A stretch of DNA of 12,727 bases. Source: an uncultured Lachnospiraceae bacterium. GTDB lineage: Bacteria > Bacillota > Clostridia > Lachnospirales > Lachnospiraceae. Location of the stretch: the NCBI GenBank assembly GCA_947068385.1, contig CAMTBF010000048.1, forward strand, positions 1-12,727, in the 5' to 3' direction. Numbering within the stretch: position 1 is the first letter of the stretch; each line of letters opens with the position of its first letter. The position numbers and the translations under genes were made by a program. Shown piece after piece: positions 8,994 through 12,727 of the stretch. Under the pieces are notes generated by a model. It worked only from the letters and a program-made list of their open reading frames with translations, did not search any database and had not been told where the DNA came from.

Positions 8994-9022
8994 TTGACAG
9001 AATGGTCTATTCGTGATAGACT
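8994..9022 (+). promoter_or_regulatory. Promoter of the blaI-blaR1-type operon
   Basis: A perfect -35 TTGACA (8994-8999), a 17-bp spacer, and -10 TAGACT (9017-9022) preceded by the extended -10 TG (9014-9015). The -10 hexamer lies inside the right arm of the first operator dyad and the start point near 9029 touches the second, so a bound repressor would block it. The leader to the blaI ATG is about 95 nt. Confidence 0.8.
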
Positions 9023-9050
9023 TACAGTAGTCTATTGAGAATAGACCATT
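9001..9050. promoter_or_regulatory. Double dyad operator, probably bound by the BlaI-family repressor
   Basis: Two 17-bp palindromes of the form GTCTAT-N5-ATAGAC occupy 9005-9021 and 9030-9046, exactly 25 bp apart. They are themselves mirror-placed. The outer arms AATGGTCTATTC (9001-9012) and GAATAGACCATT (9039-9050) are perfect complements, and the inner arms ATAGACT (9016-9022) and AGTCTAT (9029-9035) are too, all centred at 9025.5. BlaI, MecI and CopY repressors bind paired dyads of this kind over their own promoters, and the adjacent gene is such a repressor. The binding itself is inferred. Confidence 0.82.
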
Positions 9051-9122
9051 ATTTTATGCAGCTTCCCGGATGTGCCGATCAGGTCAGGGGAATGGCGGCA
9101 TAAGGGCAGGAGGACGGACATT

Positions 9123-9593
9123 ATGGAAGATATGGAAGAGAAGCATTTTATGGAAGAAAGGAATTCTGTAGAAGAGAAGCATTCCACGAAAGAGAAGCAG
9201 TCTATGGAGGAAAGACATTCCGTGGAGGATACGAAGCTGGATCTGGGCGTGGTGGAATCCCGCTTTGCCGACATCATCTGGCGGCAGGAGCCGCTATCTT
9301 CCGGGGAGCTGGTGAAGCTCTGCGGGGAGGAGCTGGGCTGGAAGAAATCCACCACATACACGGTGCTGAAAAAGCTCTGCGATAGGGGCATCTTCCAGAA
9401 CCAGGACGGCCAGGTCACCTCCCTGATGTCCAGGCAGGAGTTCCATGCCGCCCAGAGCCGGAAGTTCGTGGAGGACACGTTCCAGGGCTCCCTGCCCGCG
9501 TTCATCGCGGCTTTCGCCTCCCGGAAGCGCCTGTCCCGGGAAGAGATCCGGGAGATACGCAGCATGATCGACTCCTATGAGGAGGGACGCTGA
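9123..9593 (+). CDS. BlaI/MecI/CopY-family transcriptional repressor with repeat-bearing N-terminal extension
   Basis: A winged-helix repressor of 156 residues. The family core begins at about residue 39 (LDLGVVESRFADIIW), with the DNA-reading helix near KKSTTYTVLKKLCDRG (74-89) and the usual acidic dimerisation tail ending MIDSYEEGR. In this family, signal-dependent cleavage of the repressor, triggered by the partner M56 protease, frees the promoter. The odd part is residues 4-39, six imperfect hexapeptide repeats of consensus (M/V)EE(K/R)HS with no counterpart in typical BlaI proteins of about 120-130 residues. GGAGG (9109-9113) is 9 nt before the chosen ATG, so this start is well supported. 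Internal in-frame ATGs at 9132, 9150 and 9204 each follow purine-rich repeats, and the one at 9204 would give a normal-length repressor. The stop overlaps the next start as TGATG. The operator upstream implies autoregulation. Confidence 0.9.
   Translation: MEDMEEKHFMEERNSVEEKHSTKEKQSMEERHSVEDTKLDLGVVESRFADIIWRQEPLSSGELVKLCGEELGWKKSTTYTVLKKLCDRGIFQNQDGQVTSLMSRQEFHAAQSRKFVEDTFQGSLPAFIAAFASRKRLSREEIREIRSMIDSYEEGR
9132..9239 (+). repeat. Six imperfect 18-bp tandem repeats in the blaI-type gene
   Basis: Six in-frame 18-bp units encode MEEKHF, then variants such as MEERNS and VEEKHS, and end in the degenerate VEDTKL. The fourth unit (TKEKQS) is also divergent. The units share GAAGAGAAG-like purine runs. 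Half-repeat similarity at the nucleotide level suggests growth by slippage followed by drift. The encoded stretch is strongly charged and likely helical or disordered. Confidence 0.75.
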
Positions 9594-11656
9594 TGGAGAA
9601 TTTATTCTTAAAGCTGCTGAACATGGGCATCGCCGCGGGCTGGGTCATCCTGGCCGTATTGCTCCTGCGGATTCTGTTAAAGAAAGCGCCAAAGACGGTG
9701 CGCTGCGCCCTGTGGATCCTGGTGGGCATCCGGCTTGTCTGCCCCTTTTCCATAGAAAGCGTGCTGAGCCTGATTCCCAGCCAGGAGACCGTGCCCCGGG
9801 AGATCATGATGGCCAGGGAGCCGGAAATCGACAGCGGCATCCGTGCCGTGGACGATGTGGTGAATCCGGCCATTGCCGCATCCCTGTCGCCGAAGCCATT
9901 CGCCAGCGCGAATCCCATGCAGATCGTGGTGTTCCTGGCCTCCAGGCTGTGGGCGGCAGGGCTGGCGGCGCTGCTTCTCTACGCCCTGGCAAGCTACATC
10001 AGGCTGCGCCGGAAAGTGGCGGCCGCCATGCGCCTCAGGGAGAATATCTGGCTCTGCGATGCCGTGAGGTCACCCTTTATCCTGGGCATCCTCTCTCCCC
10101 GCATCTATCTGCCCTCGGATTTGGAGGAGCCTGTAAGCGGCTGCGTCATCGCCCATGAAGAGGCCCATCTCAGACGGCGCGACCACTGGTGGAAGCCCCT
10201 TGGCTTCCTGCTCCTGTCCGTCTACTGGTTCCAGCCCCTGTGCTGGGCGGCCTATATCCTGCTTTGCCGGGATATAGAGCTGGCGTGCGACGAATATGTA
10301 GTCAGGCACATGGGGGACGCCCAGAAGAAGACCTACGCCAATGCCCTGCTTTCCTGCAGCCTGCACAGCCAGGGGCTTTCCGGCTGTCCCCTGGCCTTTG
10401 GGGAAGTGGGAATCAAGGAGCGGATAAAGGGCATCCTGTCCTACCAAAAGCCCGCTCTCTGGATAGTGGCCGCCGCCGTAGCGGCATGCGTCGCTGCCGC
10501 GGCCTGCTTCCTCACCGACCCGGCGGCTTCGAAAAACAGTGACAATATATACGGCGCCAGGTACACCGTGGCGGAAGTCCTCTACGACGCGCCCTGGTAC
10601 AATGCCGTCTATGCGCCGGAGAACGCGCCGGATTTCGTCTTCACCTCAGATGCGGAGCTGCTGCAGCGCAATTTCGGCGGCATCATGGGGAACAACCCTG
10701 TCTGGAACAGGGTGGGGGTGTTCCATGAGAGCGACCTGACGGCAGAGGGGCTGCTAGGGCTCTTTGCCGCTCCGGCGGAGGTATTTGGAATGGGAGAGAC
10801 CGGCGCAGGGGAGAGGGCAGACGACGCAGCGGAGGCAACCGGGTCGGCGGAATCGGCTGCGCCAGGCAGGGAAGCGGCAGAAACGGAAAGTGCACAGCAG
10901 GCAGATGCGGGAACAGGCATCGACGGACTGCGTGAGGGGGCCTGGGAGCTTTTGCGGAGCATAGAGCATGTATGGCGGGTGGACTCGGAGAGGGGCAGCA
11001 ATCCTTACAATGGAATGTCCTGCTATCTTGTGGCGCAGACAGAGAGCAACGAAGTGCTCCTGGCCGCCTGCTACGGGGAGGCAGGGTCGGAGCATGTCCG
11101 TTTCCTCTGGCGCATGGAGCGGCATGAGGATTCGGGGGATACCGCATACCTGGAGGCGCTGATTGCCTCCATGAGCTCCGAAAAGAATCCCCAGATTTAC
11201 GCGCTCTACGAATCGGAGAGCATGCCGGATACTCTGTTTGCCGGCTACGGGAGCGATGGTAAGGGCTTCGCCGTCTTCCGGCGGGATTCCGCTCCGGGGG
11301 CCCAGTGGAAGATAAGGGGCTTTTGTCCCATCGTCAGCGGCTCCACCAGCGCGGAACGCCCCGCGGACGGAGGCGGCACCTTTGAGAGCATCACCATAGG
11401 CGAGGACTGGGGCCTTGACCACAGCGTCACCATCGCCGTGAGCATGAGCGGAAACCTGGCCAGAGTCACAGCCGAGGCGGGCGGCGAGACGCAGAGCGCA
11501 GCCGCAGGCGGCAACAGCGTCCCTGATTTGTTCGTCTTTGAATGGTCCAGGCTATTGACGCCGGAGGAGACAGAGGCGGTCACGGTGCGCTATTACAATG
11601 CCCTGGACGAGGAGCTGGGCGCTACCGGGGGCAAGGCGGCGAATTTTGATTCATGA
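9593..11656 (+). CDS. M56-family (BlaR1/MecR1-like) membrane metalloprotease with unfamiliar C-terminal sensor region
   Basis: A 687-residue integral membrane protein. Hydrophobic segments lie at about 9-28, 37-57, 110-135, 203-225 and 285-304. The zinc protease motif HEEAH is at 188-192, followed by DIELACDEY (227-235), whose Glu229 fits the third zinc ligand, as in BlaR1. In that family the protease responds to an outside signal and brings about loss of the BlaI repressor. After the last span comes about 380 residues, presumably outside the cell. I see no penicillin-binding SxxK/KTG set there, so beta-lactam sensing is doubtful. This region is split by an Ala/Glu/Gly-rich linker at about 399-444 (MGETGAGERADDAAEATGSA and on), with folded-looking parts before (YTVAEVLYDAPWYNAVYAPE) and after. 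GGAGG (9581-9585) is 7 nt before the ATG, and the start overlaps the repressor stop by one base, so the two are coupled. The signal and regulon are unknown. Confidence 0.9.
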   Translation: MENLFLKLLNMGIAAGWVILAVLLLRILLKKAPKTVRCALWILVGIRLVCPFSIESVLSLIPSQETVPREIMMAREPEIDSGIRAVDDVVNPAIAASLSPKPFASANPMQIVVFLASRLWAAGLAALLLYALASYIRLRRKVAAAMRLRENIWLCDAVRSPFILGILSPRIYLPSDLEEPVSGCVIAHEEAHLRRRDHWWKPLGFLLLSVYWFQPLCWAAYILLCRDIELACDEYVVRHMGDAQKKTYANALLSCSLHSQGLSGCPLAFGEVGIKERIKGILSYQKPALWIVAAAVAACVAAAACFLTDPAASKNSDNIYGARYTVAEVLYDAPWYNAVYAPENAPDFVFTSDAELLQRNFGGIMGNNPVWNRVGVFHESDLTAEGLLGLFAAPAEVFGMGETGAGERADDAAEATGSAESAAPGREAAETESAQQADAGTGIDGLREGAWELLRSIEHVWRVDSERGSNPYNGMSCYLVAQTESNEVLLAACYGEAGSEHVRFLWRMERHEDSGDTAYLEALIASMSSEKNPQIYALYESESMPDTLFAGYGSDGKGFAVFRRDSAPGAQWKIRGFCPIVSGSTSAERPADGGGTFESITIGEDWGLDHSVTIAVSMSGNLARVTAEAGGETQSAAAGGNSVPDLFVFEWSRLLTPEETEAVTVRYYNALDEELGATGGKAANFDS

Positions 11657-11690
11657 CAATAGAAGACTCGCGAAGCGTGGATTCTATTGT
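11656..11690. other. Stem-loop just after the blaR1-like gene
   Basis: ACAATAGAA (11656-11664) pairs perfectly with TTCTATTGT (11682-11690), with an inner CGC-GAA-GCG hairpin at 11669-11677. The left arm starts on the last base of the blaR1-like stop codon and the right arm runs into the next -35 hexamer. No T run follows, so it is a weak terminator at best. It could also be a protein-binding dyad. Confidence 0.5.
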
Positions 11691-11719
11691 TGACAGGATA
11701 GATTTTCCTATGCTATACT
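11690..11719 (+). promoter_or_regulatory. Strong promoter for the riboswitch and Na/Pi transporter transcript
   Basis: Perfect -35 TTGACA (11690-11695), 18-bp spacer, and -10 TATACT (11714-11719) with extended -10 TG (11711-11712). The predicted start near 11725 coincides with the first bases of the riboswitch P1 helix, which supports both calls. Confidence 0.82.
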
Positions 11720-11723
11720 GACA

Positions 11724-11859
11724 GCGATAGAGGGAGTAGCTTGCATGGAAAGCCGCATAGGCATGTTCCGTGTTTACCTTGCCGTCAGTACGATTTCCCC
11801 GGGGCGATGGCCGCCTTTGGAGAATCCGGCTTTGTGAGTGAGAAGCGAGACTTTGTTGC
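11724..11859 (+). promoter_or_regulatory. yybP-ykoY-family (Mn2+-sensing) riboswitch aptamer
   Basis: The leader carries the hallmark blocks of this class in order: GGGAGTAGC (11732-11740), GCCGTCAGTACG (11781-11792), CCTTTGG (11814-11820) and GCGAGACTTT (11845-11854). By hand, a 9-bp P1 helix closes it, GCGATAGAG (11724-11732) with CTTTGTTGC (11851-11859), including three G-U pairs. An inner stem pairs CATGGAA (11744-11750) with TTCCGTG (11766-11772). Known members bind Mn2+ between two docked loops, and many switch expression on. Here the 3' strand of P1 is also part of a terminator stem, so P1 formation should let transcription continue into the Na/Pi transporter gene. A covariance-model search was not possible. 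The family is called from conserved blocks plus competing helices. Confidence 0.82.
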
Positions 11860-11890
11860 ATATTCGTTATGCAGCGGGGCCTCGCTTTTT
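11843..11890 (+). terminator. Riboswitch expression platform: conditional intrinsic terminator
   Basis: A 20-position stem with one A-C mismatch pairs 11843-11862 with 11868-11887 across a TTCGT loop and runs into TTTTT (11886-11890). Its 5' arm contains the conserved riboswitch block GAGACTTT and all nine bases of the P1 3' strand (11851-11859), so terminator and aptamer cannot coexist. That is the layout of a transcriptional ON switch. Confidence 0.85.
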
Positions 11891-12053
11891 ATTATATGTT
11901 GCGTCTTTTGGAGAAGCCGCTTGCGCGCACTGTGGATCCCGCCTCTGTAAAAGGGAACAAATAGGGACAGGAATGGAGATACAGGGATTTTTGCCGCAAA
12001 ACATGGGAATAAATAAAGAGGCGACGAAAGAAAACAGACAGGAGAGAAAGAGT

Positions 12054-12727
12054 ATGGATATTTTTGACGGATTGACAATGATTGGTGGATTGAGCCTGTT
12101 CCTGTTCGGCATGAGCATCATGGGACAGGCACTGGAGCGCAGGGCAGGCGGGAGTCTGCGGGCCCTTTTGGGGAAATTCACCACAGGCCGGATGGCCGGG
12201 CTGCTGACAGGCCTGGTGGTGACCGCGGTGATACAGAGCTCCTCGGCCACCACGGTGATGGTGGTGGGCTTTGTCAATTCAGGGCTCATGACCCTGCGCC
12301 AGGCAGTCAATGTGATCATGGGGGCCAATGTGGGCACCACGGTGACGGCCTGGATCTTGAGCCTGGCGGGGATCGACAGCGGCAGCTGGTACATCCGCCT
12401 GTTGAAGCCCTCCTCCTTTACACCCCTCCTGGCCCTGGCGGGGATTATCCTGTACATGTTCTGCCGGGGGGAGAAAAAGAAAGACACGGGAGTAGTCCTC
12501 CTGGGCTTCGCCACATTGATGTTCGGCATGGAGACCATGTCCGGGGCGGTGTCGGGACTGCGGGAGGTTCCGGCTTTCCGGAATCTGTTCGTCATGTTCG
12601 AAAATCCCCTGCTGGGCGTGCTGGCGGGGGCGGCCCTGACCGCGATTATCCAGTCCAGCTCCGCCTCCGTGGGCATCCTCCAGGCCCTGGCGGTGACCGG
12701 CCAGGTGTCCTACGGGGCGGCCATCCC
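12054..12727 (+). CDS. Na/Pi cotransporter family protein (PNaS), 3' end beyond the window
   Basis: An N-terminal fragment of 224 complete codons, open at the window edge. It is a hydrophobic membrane protein with the two inverted family repeats, each marked by a QSSS motif: QSSSATT (61-67) and QSSSASVG (200-207), plus GANVGTT (90-96). These are the substrate and sodium-site signatures of the NptA/YjbB-like family, which moves phosphate coupled to sodium or exports it. Bacterial members often add a C-terminal PhoU-like domain, which would lie outside this window. The start follows GGAGAG (12041-12046) and gives the usual MDIFDGLTMIGGLSLFLFGM opening. In-frame ATGs at 11973 and 12003 would add a charged, non-membrane tail with poorer ribosome sites. 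The gene is preceded by a strong promoter and a probable Mn2+ riboswitch with a conditional terminator. The 11891-12053 stretch between terminator and start shows nothing else convincing. Confidence 0.93.
   Translation, partial: MDIFDGLTMIGGLSLFLFGMSIMGQALERRAGGSLRALLGKFTTGRMAGLLTGLVVTAVIQSSSATTVMVVGFVNSGLMTLRQAVNVIMGANVGTTVTAWILSLAGIDSGSWYIRLLKPSSFTPLLALAGIILYMFCRGEKKKDTGVVLLGFATLMFGMETMSGAVSGLREVPAFRNLFVMFENPLLGVLAGAALTAIIQSSSASVGILQALAVTGQVSYGAAI

Noticed and set aside
8953..8997. 14-codon ORF overlapping the DUF4965 stop as ATGA
   Set aside because: Too short, no ribosome site, and it runs into the -35 of the blaI-type promoter.
9001..9050. Reading the 12-bp inverted repeat before blaI as a terminator
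   Set aside because: It lies on the promoter and start site, holds two regular 17-bp dyads, and is not followed by a real T run, so an operator fits better.
11896..11964. 22-codon ORF after the riboswitch terminator
   Set aside because: No ribosome site and no conserved feature; ordinary leader sequence.

Overview
The window reads as chromosomal DNA of a GC-rich, low-mobility Bacillota bacterium, most probably a gut clostridium of the Lachnospiraceae type. The signs are an iron-sulfur, propeptide-type PurF, strong GGAGG-like ribosome binding sites, RecD2 without RecBC, a BlaI/M56 pair with an extracellular domain that is not penicillin-binding, and a PNaS-family Na/Pi transporter. The genus cannot be fixed from the sequence. 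Coding is dense and almost all on the + strand. No tRNA, rRNA, CRISPR array, transposase or phage gene is visible.

Layout. (1) 46-3342: pyrG (CTP synthase) and purF (amidophosphoribosyltransferase), two glutamine-dependent nucleotide enzymes, closed by an intrinsic terminator. (2) 3402-5830: a new promoter drives a 33-residue membrane peptide too short for ordinary gene calling, followed by recD2 helicase. (3) 5787-6862: a minus-strand [2Fe-2S] BFD-like protein converges on recD2 and diverges from nth (endonuclease III). An inverted repeat whose two arms carry the stop codons of recD2 and the BFD gene separates the convergent pair. A possible 39-codon ORF overlaps the nth stop. (4) 6911-8956: a cytoplasmic member of the DUF4965/glutaminase A-like family. 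(5) 8994-11656: an autoregulated blaI-blaR1-type operon, with a 50-bp doubly palindromic operator on its promoter, a repressor with an N-terminal hexapeptide-repeat extension, and an M56 membrane protease with an unfamiliar sensor domain. (6) 11690-end: a strong promoter, a leader that fits the yybP-ykoY (Mn2+) riboswitch with a mutually exclusive terminator, and the start of a Na/Pi cotransporter gene cut by the window edge.

Functional reading. Regions 1 and 3 are housekeeping (nucleotide synthesis, base-excision repair, Fe-S protein). Region 2 pairs a helicase with an uncharacterised micropeptide. Regions 5 and 6 are the most interesting. One is a membrane-proteolysis signalling unit whose signal is unknown and which has no beta-lactamase partner in view. 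The other is a probable manganese-sensing RNA controlling a phosphate-transporter-like gene. The riboswitch call rests on conserved motifs plus a pairing scheme worked out by hand, in which a 9-bp P1 helix and a 20-position terminator stem compete for the same bases.
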